Numbered from the stretch's first letter, positions 14,940-23,326 are shown. The stretch: DNA of 61,661 bases from Bacteroidales bacterium (GCA_024401715.1 JAKSKO010000003.1:1-61661); one strand, 5' to 3'. The notes: a model not told the origin generated them from the sequence alone. Numbers and translations are program-made.

Positions 14940-16181
14940 ATGGAATCCAAACTGTTCACACCGGTGAAAATAGGACCGGTAACCCTTAGAAATAGAACCA
15001 TACGTTCAGCAGCCTTCGAGAGTATGTGCCCTGGAAACAGGCCTTCACAGAAGCTGTACGACTATCATACATCCGTTGCACGCGGAGGTATAGGCATGAC
15101 AACCGTTGCCTACGCTGCGGTTTGCCAGAGCGGCCTCTCCTTTGAGAGCCAGCTGTGGATGCGTCCGGAGATTGTTCCGGAGCTTAAAAAGCTTACCGAC
15201 GGCATCCATGCCGAGGGCGCGAAGGCCAGCATCCAGCTGGGCCATTGCGGCAACATGAGCCACAAAAGCATTTGCGGCTGCCTCCCTGTGGGCGCAAGCA
15301 GCGGCTTCAACCTTTATTCCCCAACCTTCGTGCGCGGCCTTCGCAAGGAGGAACTTCCTGCCCTTGCAGCTGATTTCGGCAAGGCTGTGAATCTTGCGCG
15401 TGAGGCTGGCTTCGACTGCGTGGAAATCCACTGCGGCCACGGCTACCTCGTAAGCCAGTTCCTTTCCCCATACACAAACCACCGCCGCGACGAGTTCGGC
15501 GGCAGCCTTGAGAACCGCATGCGTTTCATGGTGATGGTTATGGAAGAAGTGCTGAAGGCAGCAGGCGACGACATGGGTGTTATCGTGAAGATGAACACCG
15601 ATGACGGTTTCAAGAGCGGCCAGCACTACGACGAGCTTATCCAGGTTGCCAAGAAACTGGAGAGCATGGGTGTTCACGCCCTGGTTCTGAGCGGCGGCTT
15701 TGTGAGCCGTGCCCCTATGTATGTGATGCGCGGATCCATGCCTATCTACACCATGACCCACTATATGAAGCAGTGGTGGCTGAAATGGGGCGTGCGCCTT
15801 GGCGGCTGGGCAGTTATCCCTACCGTTCCTTTCAAGGAGGAGTTCTTCCTGGAGGATGCCCTGAAGTTCCGCAAAGAGCTTAAGATGCCTCTCATCTATG
15901 TGGGCGGCCTTGTTCGCAGGGAGAATTTCGACCACGTCCTGGATCTGGGCTTCGATGCCTGCCAGGTTGCACGCGCCGTGCTGCGCGACCCTGCTTTCGT
16001 AAACCACATGAAGGAGGCCGAGCAGGCTGGCAAGAAAGACTGCCACAGCGGTTGCAAGCACAGCAACTACTGCATCGGCCGCATGTATTCAGTGGATATG
16101 GCCTGCCACCAGTGCAACAATCTGGACGAGCATCTTCCTAAGCGCATCAGGAAGGAAATAGCAAAATTGGAGGCAAGGTAG
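14940..16181 (+). CDS. Old Yellow Enzyme family NADH:flavin oxidoreductase, candidate 5-beta-reductase
   Basis: A 413-residue FMN TIM-barrel enzyme. LFTPVKIGPVTLRNRTIRSA is the OYE opening, and the hallmark HGYLVSQFLSPYTNHRRDEFGGSLENRMRF is near residues 174-205. Phosphate-binding segments follow (LIYVGGLVR, ACQVARAVLRDPAF). After the barrel a Cys-rich tail (CHSGCKHSNYC and later CHQC) resembles, with altered spacing, the 4Fe-4S site of 2,4-dienoyl-CoA reductases and BaiCD/BaiH. The C-terminal NAD(P)-binding half of those larger enzymes is missing. In the operon with a 5-alpha-reductase and an SDR, it is the candidate for forming or removing the 5-beta configuration of 3-oxo-delta-4 steroids; other enone substrates are possible. 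Confidence 0.85.
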   Translation: MESKLFTPVKIGPVTLRNRTIRSAAFESMCPGNRPSQKLYDYHTSVARGGIGMTTVAYAAVCQSGLSFESQLWMRPEIVPELKKLTDGIHAEGAKASIQLGHCGNMSHKSICGCLPVGASSGFNLYSPTFVRGLRKEELPALAADFGKAVNLAREAGFDCVEIHCGHGYLVSQFLSPYTNHRRDEFGGSLENRMRFMVMVMEEVLKAAGDDMGVIVKMNTDDGFKSGQHYDELIQVAKKLESMGVHALVLSGGFVSRAPMYVMRGSMPIYTMTHYMKQWWLKWGVRLGGWAVIPTVPFKEEFFLEDALKFRKELKMPLIYVGGLVRRENFDHVLDLGFDACQVARAVLRDPAFVNHMKEAEQAGKKDCHSGCKHSNYCIGRMYSVDMACHQCNNLDEHLPKRIRKEIAKLEAR

Positions 16182-16182
16182 T

Positions 16183-17052
16183 ATGCTGGCTGTTGTTACA
16201 GGTGCAAATAGCGGAATGGGTTTCGAGATTTGCCGCGCCGTTGCCGCAAAGGGTTATGACGTCATAATGGCCTGCTATGACATGGACAGGGCCTATGAAG
16301 CCAGTGCCAGACTGAAGAAGGAGTTCCCGGACGTGGAATTCGACGCCAGGTTCATAAATCTTGCAGACCTCAGGACAGTTGCCGAATTCGCATCGGCCCT
16401 GGTGCAGGAGAAAAAGCATATAGACCTTCTTATGAACAATGCCGGTTCCCTTCAGGATGAGAGAAGGATTACCACCGATGGCCTGGAGTACAATGTGAGT
16501 GTGAACTATGTTGGCCCTTATCTTCTAACCCGCATGCTGCTGCCTTTGATGGGCAGGGGCACCAGGATTGTGAATATGGCCTCGCTTATGTACCAGTTCG
16601 GCCGTCTGCCTCTGGAGGAATTCTTCACTGCGGGCTGCAAGGGCTCTTACAACCGCTTCTCTGTTTACGGCCAGACAAAGCTTGCCATCACCCTCTTCAC
16701 CCTGGAGCTTGCCTCACGCGTGAAGGAACTGGGCATAACAGTGAACGCCAGCGATCCTTGGATTGTGTCCACAAACATCATCAGGATGAATAACAAGGTG
16801 GTGGACTGGCTGTGCGACACCTTCTTCCGTCCGGTGATCTACACTCCGGCAAAAGGCGCTTCCACAGCCATAGACCTGCTTCTGAATCCTGCCAAGGCAG
16901 AGCAGACGGGTACCTTCAACAAGAACTGCCATCCTGTGCACCTTCCGGACCGCGTGCAGAACCATGTGTACAAGTTCCGCCTGTGGTACGACACAGAGAA
17001 GATCATAGAAAGCATCTTCCAGGGCTACGGCCTTGCCAGCCCTCTGGCCTAA
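16183..17052 (+). CDS. short-chain dehydrogenase/reductase, candidate hydroxysteroid dehydrogenase
   Basis: A 289-residue classical-type SDR. The cofactor motif TGANSGMG is at residues 6-13. NNAG is near residue 85, the catalytic Ser probably in NMASLMYQ, and the YxxxK pair is YGQTK near residue 166. The long C-terminal part (DPWIVSTNIIRMNN, NKNCHPVHLPD) resembles retinol-dehydrogenase-like SDRs. It starts 1 bp after the OYE gene and is the last gene of the operon. By context it is a candidate 3-beta- (or 3-alpha-) hydroxysteroid dehydrogenase that would interconvert 3-oxo and 3-hydroxy steroids. Stereospecificity cannot be read from the sequence. Confidence 0.85.
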   Translation: MLAVVTGANSGMGFEICRAVAAKGYDVIMACYDMDRAYEASARLKKEFPDVEFDARFINLADLRTVAEFASALVQEKKHIDLLMNNAGSLQDERRITTDGLEYNVSVNYVGPYLLTRMLLPLMGRGTRIVNMASLMYQFGRLPLEEFFTAGCKGSYNRFSVYGQTKLAITLFTLELASRVKELGITVNASDPWIVSTNIIRMNNKVVDWLCDTFFRPVIYTPAKGASTAIDLLLNPAKAEQTGTFNKNCHPVHLPDRVQNHVYKFRLWYDTEKIIESIFQGYGLASPLA

Positions 17053-17123
17053 TTTAGGTCTGCCCGATTAGGGCCCATGCTTAACCAAGGTACGTAAGGG
17101 TCTCCGCGATGTCGGATTGCACA

Positions 17124-17210
17124 TCGTATCCACAAAAACCGACCTTTTCATGGATAGAAGCCCGTTGAAACGCGTTCCATCCACACAGAGGGCCCTTTTT
17201 GTGGATACGA
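17124..17210 (-). repeat. REP/MITE-like element, copy 1 (inverted orientation)
   Basis: An 87 bp element with perfect 15 bp ends TCGTATCCACAAAAA / TTTTTGTGGATACGA. Its interior is the reverse complement of the copies at 22047 and 23327 (core GGAACGCGTTTC, AGGGCTTCTATCCATG). It lies between the convergent SDR and MATE genes, 3' to both, so it could also act as a bidirectional hairpin terminator. Confidence 0.9.
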
Positions 17211-17213
17211 CAG

Positions 17214-17251
17214 GCCCAAAGCTCAGAAGCTCAAGCCCAAAGCTCAGAAGC
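17214..17251. repeat. short tandem repeat next to copy 1
   Basis: GCCCAAAGCTCAGAAGC occurs at 17214-17230 and again at 17235-17251, a 21 bp period. A third, partial unit (GCCCAGAATCCCAAGC) follows. It directly abuts the REP-like element and ends before the MATE stop codon. Confidence 0.75.
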
Positions 17252-17276
17252 CCAGAATCCCAAGCACAAAAAGCTG

Positions 17277-18623
17277 TTACGCTAATCTGATTACGGAACG
17301 GTAGTTCAGACTTAGGTATACCGTTCTCACAACAAGGTGAATGAAATAGGCGCCCAGCATAAGGTGAAGGCCCAATGTGCCGTCGTGAGCCGGATTCCAG
17401 ATATCCAGTGCGAAATACACTGCAATGAAACTGCCAACCGCCCATATCATGGAGTTGCGCAGTTTCTTTGTCTGTGTGGCACCGGTATACACTCCGTCCC
17501 AGGTGAAGGCTGCGCAGCCCACGATAGGCATAAGCAGCAGCCATGGGATGTACAGCATGCCGCGCTGCAGAACTTCGGCATCGGAAGTTAGCCAGCCCAG
17601 CATAACATCTCCCCACAGCCAGTAGGCCAGCATGAAGAGTGAGGCTATACCCATGCTCCAGTAGAATACATATCGTATTGTCTTGTTCATGTTTACGGAA
17701 TCCGATGCGCCTATGTATTTGCCCACCATGGCCTCTCCGGCATAGGCGAAACCATCGGTGATATAGGAGAACAGAAGCATCAGGTCCATCATTATGGTGG
17801 CTGTTGCAAGGGTGAGGTCCCCGAAGGTGGCGGAGATTGCGGTGAAGCCTATGTAGATGCCCATGAAGCACACGCTGCGGATGAAAAGATCCACGTTGGT
17901 GCTGAAGAATTTGCGCACCTGGCCTCCGCGGAAAGCCTCGCGCATCTCCCGGGCTCCGTAGGCCCTGAACACCTGCCTGTATCTGAAAAATATAAGGAAT
18001 ATCGCCAGGGCTAGACCGCAATACTGGGCTATCAGGGTTGCGTAGGCCACTCCTATGAATCCCATCTCCCTGCTTAGCAGAATGCAGCCCGCAATGCAGA
18101 ATCCGTTTACCACTACATCCGTAAGCATTGGACTTACGCCGTCCTGCATACCTATGAACCAGCCTTTTATTGCCATTAGGCTGAGGGTGGCCGGTGCGGC
18201 CCATAGCCGCACGTTAAAATAGCTTTCCGCCAGCATTTCCACTTCCGGGCTGGCGTCCAGCAGCATCAGAGCGCCTTTCACCAGCAGATATTGGATGAGC
18301 AGAATCACTGCGGCCGACCCCAGCGCTATGGCCTCCGCCCTTGTTAGAAGGTTGGCGCATTCGCGTGTGTCTCCGCGTCCGTATGCCTGGGCCGTGAGTC
18401 CTCCGGTTCCTGTCCTCAGGAAGGAGAAGTTCCAATACAGCAGGCTGAATATTGTGCTGCCTATGGATATGCCGCCTATAAGGGTTGCGGCGCTGTATAG
18501 ATTGTCGTTGTCTATGTGGCCCACCACGGCAATTGCCACCATACCCACCATGGGCACGGTTATGTTTGCGATAATGCTTGGGATGGCAAGCTTAAGAATC
18601 TCTTTATTGAGAGGGAAGTTCAT
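17277..18623 (-). CDS. MATE family efflux transporter (DinF-like)
   Basis: A 448-residue membrane protein with about 12 hydrophobic helices. The start at 18623 (MNFPLNKEILKLAIPSIIANI) is preferred; a longer frame runs back into rsgA. Family features are the repeated LAIPSIIANITVPMVGMVAIAVVG opening, RTGTGGLTAQAYGRGD near the second helix pair, and the second-half PVVG/FTWDGVYTGATQTKKLRNSM segment. MATE proteins expel drugs or metabolites in exchange for Na+ or H+. It follows rsgA after 22 bp on the same strand and converges on the steroid-reductase operon. Substrate unknown. Confidence 0.93.
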   Translation of the reverse strand: MNFPLNKEILKLAIPSIIANITVPMVGMVAIAVVGHIDNDNLYSAATLIGGISIGSTIFSLLYWNFSFLRTGTGGLTAQAYGRGDTRECANLLTRAEAIALGSAAVILLIQYLLVKGALMLLDASPEVEMLAESYFNVRLWAAPATLSLMAIKGWFIGMQDGVSPMLTDVVVNGFCIAGCILLSREMGFIGVAYATLIAQYCGLALAIFLIFFRYRQVFRAYGAREMREAFRGGQVRKFFSTNVDLFIRSVCFMGIYIGFTAISATFGDLTLATATIMMDLMLLFSYITDGFAYAGEAMVGKYIGASDSVNMNKTIRYVFYWSMGIASLFMLAYWLWGDVMLGWLTSDAEVLQRGMLYIPWLLLMPIVGCAAFTWDGVYTGATQTKKLRNSMIWAVGSFIAVYFALDIWNPAHDGTLGLHLMLGAYFIHLVVRTVYLSLNYRSVIRLA

Positions 18624-18645
18624 TTTCGGGTTCAGGTTACGCCTG

Positions 18646-19608
18646 TCAGCGGTATTTGTTGTATTCCTCCAGCATGCCCAGATAGGAATTGTATCTTTCC
18701 ACACTTATCTCTCCGTCGTCCACCGCCTGTTTCACGGCGCAGGAAGGTTCGTGGGTGTGGGTGCATGGGGTGAAACGGCAGTCGTCAGCTACGCGCAGCA
18801 TTTCCGGGAAGTATTTTGCAACCTCGTGCGGCTCCAGGTCCACCAGGCCGAAGCTTCTGATGCCCGGGGTGTCTATGATATATCCGCCGCTTGAAAGCTG
18901 GTACATCTCGTAGAAGGTGGTGGTGTGCTTTCCCTGCAGGTGGGCGCTTGATATTTCACCGGTTTTCGGCTCCAGAGTAGGGTCCAGTGCCTTTATCAGG
19001 GATGATTTTCCCACGCCCGACACGCCCGAAAGCAGGTTTATCCCATCGGCCATGGAGCTGCGAAGCCTGTCCACTCCTTCGCCTGTTTTCGCGCAGGTCT
19101 GGATTATCTCATAGCCGGCACCCTCGTATATTTGCGTGAAAGAGTCTATGAACTCCTGCGCGCCTTCAATCTGGCGCAGAAGATCCACCTTGTTAAGCAC
19201 TATGGTAACCGGCACGCCGTACACTTCGCAGGTCACAAGCAGCCTGTCCAGGAATGGCAGCTTCACCTCCGGGAAGGCCAGGGTTACCACTATGAAGGCC
19301 CTGTCTATGTTTGCGGCGATTACGTGTGCCTGACGGCTGAGGTTTGTGCTTTTGCGTATCACATAGTTGCTTCGCGGCATCACCTCCGTTATCACTGCCG
19401 GATTATCGGCCGAAAGGGAGGCCGTCTCACAGCCATCGGGAAGCTGGCAGCGCACGTGGTCTCCTACGGCGATGGGGTTTGTGGCCTTGGACTTCTGCAG
19501 GCGTATCTTGCCGCGCACCACAGCGGGGAAAAGTTTCCACGACGGCAGGCAGGCCAGCATGTAATGGCTGCCCGTATGTTTCACTACTGTGGCTTGAATC
19601 TCTTTCAT
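18646..19608 (-). CDS. rsgA: ribosome small subunit-dependent GTPase A
   Basis: A 320-residue circularly permuted GTPase. After an OB-fold N-terminal domain come the G motifs in permuted order: LNKVDLL (G4), then GVSGVGKSSLIKAL (G1/P-loop) and DTPGIRSFG (G3). The C-terminal zinc finger is seen as DDCRFTPCTHTHEPSCAVKQAV (three Cys and a His). RsgA assists late 30S maturation. A TATCTTTG element ends 4 bp before its ATG. Confidence 0.96.
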   Translation of the reverse strand: MKEIQATVVKHTGSHYMLACLPSWKLFPAVVRGKIRLQKSKATNPIAVGDHVRCQLPDGCETASLSADNPAVITEVMPRSNYVIRKSTNLSRQAHVIAANIDRAFIVVTLAFPEVKLPFLDRLLVTCEVYGVPVTIVLNKVDLLRQIEGAQEFIDSFTQIYEGAGYEIIQTCAKTGEGVDRLRSSMADGINLLSGVSGVGKSSLIKALDPTLEPKTGEISSAHLQGKHTTTFYEMYQLSSGGYIIDTPGIRSFGLVDLEPHEVAKYFPEMLRVADDCRFTPCTHTHEPSCAVKQAVDDGEISVERYNSYLGMLEEYNKYR

Positions 19609-19612
19609 GAAA

Positions 19613-19650
19613 CAAAGATAAGCTAAATTCTGCTTTTTTGGTTATCTTTG
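19613..19650. promoter_or_regulatory. divergent -7 elements for rsgA and the prenyl synthase
   Basis: TATCTTTG occurs on the minus strand at 19613-19620, 4 bp before the rsgA ATG, and on the plus strand at 19643-19650, 8 bp before the ATG at 19659. The 50 bp gap thus leaves almost no room for leaders on either side. Confidence 0.6.
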
Positions 19651-19658
19651 TGTGTTAA

Positions 19659-20645
19659 ATGATTCGCTTTATGATTACAGAAGCCAATATAGAGGAGACG
19701 GTAAAGGATCTGTTCCGTGACATTCAGTTCACGGCCCAGCCATCGGGCCTGTACGACCCCTTGCGCTATATGATTTCGATAGGTGGAAAAAGGATACGCC
19801 CGCGTTTGTGCCTCACGGCCTATGCCCTGTACAAGGACGCCTTTGCAGACGGGGTTTGTGACGCGGCAACGGCGCTGGAAGTCTTCCATTCCTTCACCCT
19901 CATCCACGATGATATCATGGACAACGCCCCTATCAGACGCGGCGTTGATACCGTCTGGAAGAAGTGGGATGCGAATACGGCGGTTCTCAGCGGCGATGTC
20001 ATGTGCCTGGACAGCTATTGCCGTCTGGCCTCTGTTAGGCCCGATGTACTGCCTTCTGCCCTGAAGCTTTTCAATGTCATGACTGTTGGCGTATGCGAAG
20101 GACAGCAGTTCGACATGGATTTTGAGAGCCTCCAGCAGGTGCCTATGGAAGATTACATAAAGATGATAGGCCTGAAGACATCCATCCTTATTGCCACATC
20201 CGCCAAGCTGGGTGCGCTTGTTGCAGGCGCCCCCGAGCGTGATTGCGACCTTCTTTTCAATTTCGGCTTCAATCTTGGTCTTGCGTTCCAGATAGAGGAC
20301 GATTACCTGGACACCTTCGGGGATGTGAAGGTTTTCGGCAAGGCCATAGGCGGCGACATCCTTAACAACAAGAAGACCTGGCTGATGATTCGTGCCATGG
20401 AACTGGACGCCGATGCAATGAAAAAGGCCATGGCCATGCCAAGTGGCAGCCCGGAGGCCGATGCGGCAAAGATTGCCCATGTGACGCAGCTGTACCGCAG
20501 CCTGGGCGTGGATGCCATGGCAAAGGAGGAGATCCAGCGCTACTACAGGGAGGCGATGGCACAGGTGGAGCAGCTTTCCGTAAGTTCCCTGAAAAAAGAG
20601 TACCTTGCCCGCTATGCCGCAAAGCTGGTAGGCAGGTCCAAATAA
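19659..20645 (+). CDS. polyprenyl diphosphate synthase (farnesyl/geranylgeranyl type)
   Basis: A 328-residue trans-isoprenyl diphosphate synthase. GGKRIRPRLCL is the IPP-binding motif, and the first Asp-rich motif is HDDIMDNAPIRRG (FARM). The second is FQIEDDYLDTFGD (SARM), followed by GKAIGGDILNNKKTW. Start at 19659 or 19671 (both in frame, MIRF or MITEAN); the promoter position favours 19659. It extends allylic diphosphates with IPP. Chain length cannot be set with confidence, although the residues before FARM (HSFTLI) suggest a medium-chain (farnesyl or geranylgeranyl) product. Confidence 0.92.
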   Translation: MIRFMITEANIEETVKDLFRDIQFTAQPSGLYDPLRYMISIGGKRIRPRLCLTAYALYKDAFADGVCDAATALEVFHSFTLIHDDIMDNAPIRRGVDTVWKKWDANTAVLSGDVMCLDSYCRLASVRPDVLPSALKLFNVMTVGVCEGQQFDMDFESLQQVPMEDYIKMIGLKTSILIATSAKLGALVAGAPERDCDLLFNFGFNLGLAFQIEDDYLDTFGDVKVFGKAIGGDILNNKKTWLMIRAMELDADAMKKAMAMPSGSPEADAAKIAHVTQLYRSLGVDAMAKEEIQRYYREAMAQVEQLSVSSLKKEYLARYAAKLVGRSK

Positions 20646-20657
20646 TACTTCGTACTC

Positions 20658-21902
20658 ATGGAGAAACTGGAGATAATGGCGCCTGCGGGCAATTTTGAAT
20701 GTCTTACGGCAGCAATACAGGCCGGGGCTAACAGCGTATATTTCGGTGTGGAGAAGCTTAACATGCGCTCCCATTCGGCCAATAATTTCACTATGGCGGA
20801 CCTCCCGGAAATCTGTCGCATCTGCGGGGAAAAGGGGGTCAAGACCTATCTCACCCTGAATATCGTCCTTTATCAGGAGGATCTTCAGGCCATGAGAGAC
20901 ACCCTTGATGCGGCGCTAAAGGCTGGTGTTTCCGCTGTAATTGCGTCCGATATGGCAGCCATTGCGTACTGCCGCCAGATTGGGATGGAGGTGCACATTT
21001 CCACCCAGCTAAGCATTTCCAATGTTGAGGCCCTGCGCTTCTATGCCCAGTTTGCCGATGTGATTGTCCTTGCCAGGGAGCTTAACCTGCATCAGGTGAA
21101 GGAAATCCATGAGACCATACTTAGGGAGAACATCTGCGGCCCGGCAGGAGAGCCAGTGCGCATAGAGATGTTCGCCCACGGAGCCCTGTGCATGGCCATT
21201 TCCGGCAAGTGCTATCTTTCGCTTCACGAATACGGGGCATCGGCCAACCGTGGTTCCTGCTACCAGATATGCCGCAGAGGCTATGAGGTGCGTGACCGCG
21301 AAACAGGCAACGAGCTTCTGGTGGACAACAAATACATAATGTCGCCGAAAGACCTGTGCACCATAGAGTTTATGGACAAGATCATAGACGCGGGCGTAAC
21401 AGTATTCAAGATAGAGGGACGTGCGCGCAGTGCGGAATACGTATGGAGAACGGTCAGCTGTTACCGCCGTGCTGCCGATGCTGTCCTTGACGGAAGCTAC
21501 AGCGCGGAATTCGCCGCCGGCTTGAAGGCCGAACTTTCAGAGGTGTTCAACCGCGGATTCTGGGACGGCTACTACCAGGGCGCAAGACTTGGGGAGTGGA
21601 GCACGGTGTACGGTTCTTCCGCAACCCGCGTAAAGGTGAACTGCGGCAAGATTACCAACTGGTTCAGCAAGCTTGGCGTTGCCGAAGTTCTGGTGGAGAG
21701 CGGAGAGCTTGCCGTAGGGGACGATGTCCTTATCATAGGTCCTACATCAGGCGTCAACGAATTCAAGGTTAGCGAGATACGCTATGACCTCAAACCAGTG
21801 GACCGCGTTGCCAAAGGCTCTCTTGTATCCATCCCGGTTCCTTACGAACAGGGCCATCAGCCACGCCGCGGAGACCGCATCTATCTCTGGAAGGAAAACT
21901 GA
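20658..21902 (+). CDS. U32 family peptidase / RNA hydroxylation protein
   Basis: A 414-residue member of the U32 (YegQ/RlhA/TrhP) family. MAPAGNFECLTAAIQAGANSVYFGVEKLNMR is the typical N-terminal barrel start. The signature EMFAHGALCMAISGKCYLS is followed by Cys residues in ANRGSCYQICRRGYEV that probably bind an Fe-S cluster, and FKIEGRARSAEYVWRTV completes the family core. The C-terminal beta domain is short. Members act in prephenate-dependent tRNA or rRNA hydroxylation; the older collagenase annotation is doubtful. It begins 12 bp after the prenyl synthase gene and is probably co-transcribed. Confidence 0.9.
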   Translation: MEKLEIMAPAGNFECLTAAIQAGANSVYFGVEKLNMRSHSANNFTMADLPEICRICGEKGVKTYLTLNIVLYQEDLQAMRDTLDAALKAGVSAVIASDMAAIAYCRQIGMEVHISTQLSISNVEALRFYAQFADVIVLARELNLHQVKEIHETILRENICGPAGEPVRIEMFAHGALCMAISGKCYLSLHEYGASANRGSCYQICRRGYEVRDRETGNELLVDNKYIMSPKDLCTIEFMDKIIDAGVTVFKIEGRARSAEYVWRTVSCYRRAADAVLDGSYSAEFAAGLKAELSEVFNRGFWDGYYQGARLGEWSTVYGSSATRVKVNCGKITNWFSKLGVAEVLVESGELAVGDDVLIIGPTSGVNEFKVSEIRYDLKPVDRVAKGSLVSIPVPYEQGHQPRRGDRIYLWKEN

Positions 21903-21904
21903 TC

Positions 21905-22010
21905 CCCGGACGCCATTAGGAGATGGGCGCCACTAGGAGATGGGCGCCAGGCTGAACACTAGGCTGAGCGCCAGGCTGGGCGCCAGGCGGGTTAGGAGGC
22001 TAAGACCAGG
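21905..22010. repeat. imperfect tandem repeat of GGGCGCCA-type units
   Basis: TAGGAGATGGGCGCCA is present twice in a row, then shorter variants (TAGGCTGAGCGCCAGG, CTGGGCGCCAGG) and a GGAGG-rich tail. Units are 13-17 bp and diverge progressively. It lies between the U32 gene and the REP-like copy 2. No gene is seen. Confidence 0.6.
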
Positions 22011-22046
22011 AGGTGAGAGCCGTGCCATCACATCTATGAAAGCCTT

Positions 22047-22132
22047 TCGTATCCACAAAAAAGGCCCTCTGTGTGGATGGAACGCGTTTCAAGGGCTTCT
22101 ATCCATGAAAAGGCCGGTTTTTGTGGATACGA
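22047..22132 (+). repeat. REP/MITE-like element, copy 2 (upstream of transposase)
   Basis: An 86 bp element with perfect 15 bp inverted ends (TCGTATCCACAAAAA/TTTTTGTGGATACGA) and the interior word GGAACGCGTTTC around the palindrome AACGCGTT. It ends 109 bp before the RAYT-like gene and has the same orientation as copy 3. Confidence 0.92.
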
Positions 22133-22241
22133 TAATGCTGAAAATCAACAAAAACCCTCAAAATAAACAAAAAGACGCTAAAATATACAAAATCGTATGG
22201 CGTCTGTTTCCTGATGCGACAATTCTTGTTAATATTGTCCG

Positions 22242-23174
22242 ATGGAAAATAATGCGTATAGAATATCAAGAGAGGAAATCTGCCAGAAGCTTTTCTTGTC
22301 TGAAGGCCCATTCTGGCATCTGGTGACATCGGAAAAGATGCCGGTTATCCTGCGCGATGATTGTGAATTTGCTGTGGGGATGAATTTGTTTGCCTCTTCC
22401 TGCTCCCTTTATCCGGGCCTGAAGGTTTTGGCTTTCACGTGGATGAATAATCACCTTCATGCCGTTATTGGCGGAGACTATGATGCTGTCTTGTCTCTTT
22501 TTGAAACTTTAAGAAAGCGTCTGGTTGATGTGTTCTCCAAAAAAGGAGGCCATGTTGGGCTGTCTGCGTGGGCATGCAAGGTTATTGGCGTGAGTGACCT
22601 TGGCTATATGAGGAATCTGATAGCGTATGTACACAGAAACGGCTATGTTGTAGACAAAGCAGTAACACCGTTCTCATACGTCTGGGGAACAGGGCATGTG
22701 TATTACAATGCTCCCAGGGCCGGGGTCCAGCATCGTCTGTGTGATCTGCCGGTACGAATCAAACGTGAGATCTTTCGCAGTCGTGACGTATTCGGGCCCG
22801 ATGAATGGATAGTGGTGGACGACCGGTATATTGCGCCGGAATCTTTCTGCGATGTAGATCTTGGTATGGCGATGTTCCGGAATGCCCACCAATATCTTTC
22901 GGCTCTTACCAAAAACGTAGAGGCGTATTCCCAGATCGCCTTGGAATTGATGGAGGATAACTTTGCCACTGATAACGAGTTGTACTCTGTGGTAGCAAGA
23001 TTGTGTAAACAGGACTTTGGGGTAAATACGGTAAGGGATATGGATCAGAGCTCCAAGGTTCAGCTGGTCCGCAAACTCCATTATGATTACAGGGCCGGTA
23101 ATTCCCAGATTTCCAGGATTACCGCTTTGCCGCAATCTTTTGTTGATTCTCTTTTTCCTCTTTCTTCCCGATAA
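22242..23174 (+). CDS. RAYT-like HUH/Y1 transposase (REP-associated tyrosine transposase)
   Basis: A 310-residue protein. The WHLVT opening strand (residues 25-29), then FTWMNNHLHAVIGG with the HUH pair His71 and His73, and LIAYVHRNGYVV with a candidate catalytic Tyr129, match the IS200/TnpA-REP (Y1 transposase) layout. The C-terminal half (LVRKLHYDYRAGNSQISRITALP) looks like a small helix-turn-helix that could bind DNA. It is longer than IS200 TnpA, as RAYTs usually are. The gene is bracketed by two same-orientation copies of an 86 bp inverted-end repeat, the typical RAYT/REP arrangement. By family knowledge it would nick and join single-stranded REP hairpins; mobility is not shown here. Confidence 0.82.
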   Translation: MENNAYRISREEICQKLFLSEGPFWHLVTSEKMPVILRDDCEFAVGMNLFASSCSLYPGLKVLAFTWMNNHLHAVIGGDYDAVLSLFETLRKRLVDVFSKKGGHVGLSAWACKVIGVSDLGYMRNLIAYVHRNGYVVDKAVTPFSYVWGTGHVYYNAPRAGVQHRLCDLPVRIKREIFRSRDVFGPDEWIVVDDRYIAPESFCDVDLGMAMFRNAHQYLSALTKNVEAYSQIALELMEDNFATDNELYSVVARLCKQDFGVNTVRDMDQSSKVQLVRKLHYDYRAGNSQISRITALPQSFVDSLFPLSSR

Positions 23175-23326
23175 GATAAGGGATGGTGATCTGTCATTCT
23201 TGATATTTGTTTCGTTCCTTCGTGAGCTCGAATACGTAAAAGGGAGCGAAGCCGGGCTGCTACGCGGCGCCGCTGCGGGGAGCTCTGGGAAAAGGCTCTC
23301 CTCGCGGCGCGCGTACAGAAAGCCTG
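23175..23326. other. GC-rich spacer after the transposase
   Basis: This 152 bp gap contains GC-rich palindromes such as GCGGCGCCGC and repeated CTCC/GGAG words, and leads into the REP-like copy 3. No gene or RNA was recognised. Confidence 0.4.

Noticed and set aside
15045-16061. 338-codon minus-strand frame antisense to the OYE gene
   Set aside because: The translation is Ala/His/Val-rich and featureless, and the plus-strand OYE motifs are unambiguous.
17068-18204. Long minus-strand open frame overlapping the MATE gene and the REP-like copy 1
   Set aside because: It is in another frame of the MATE gene, its translation is His/Gly/Ser/Arg-rich and it has no domain features. The MATE frame has clear membrane helices.
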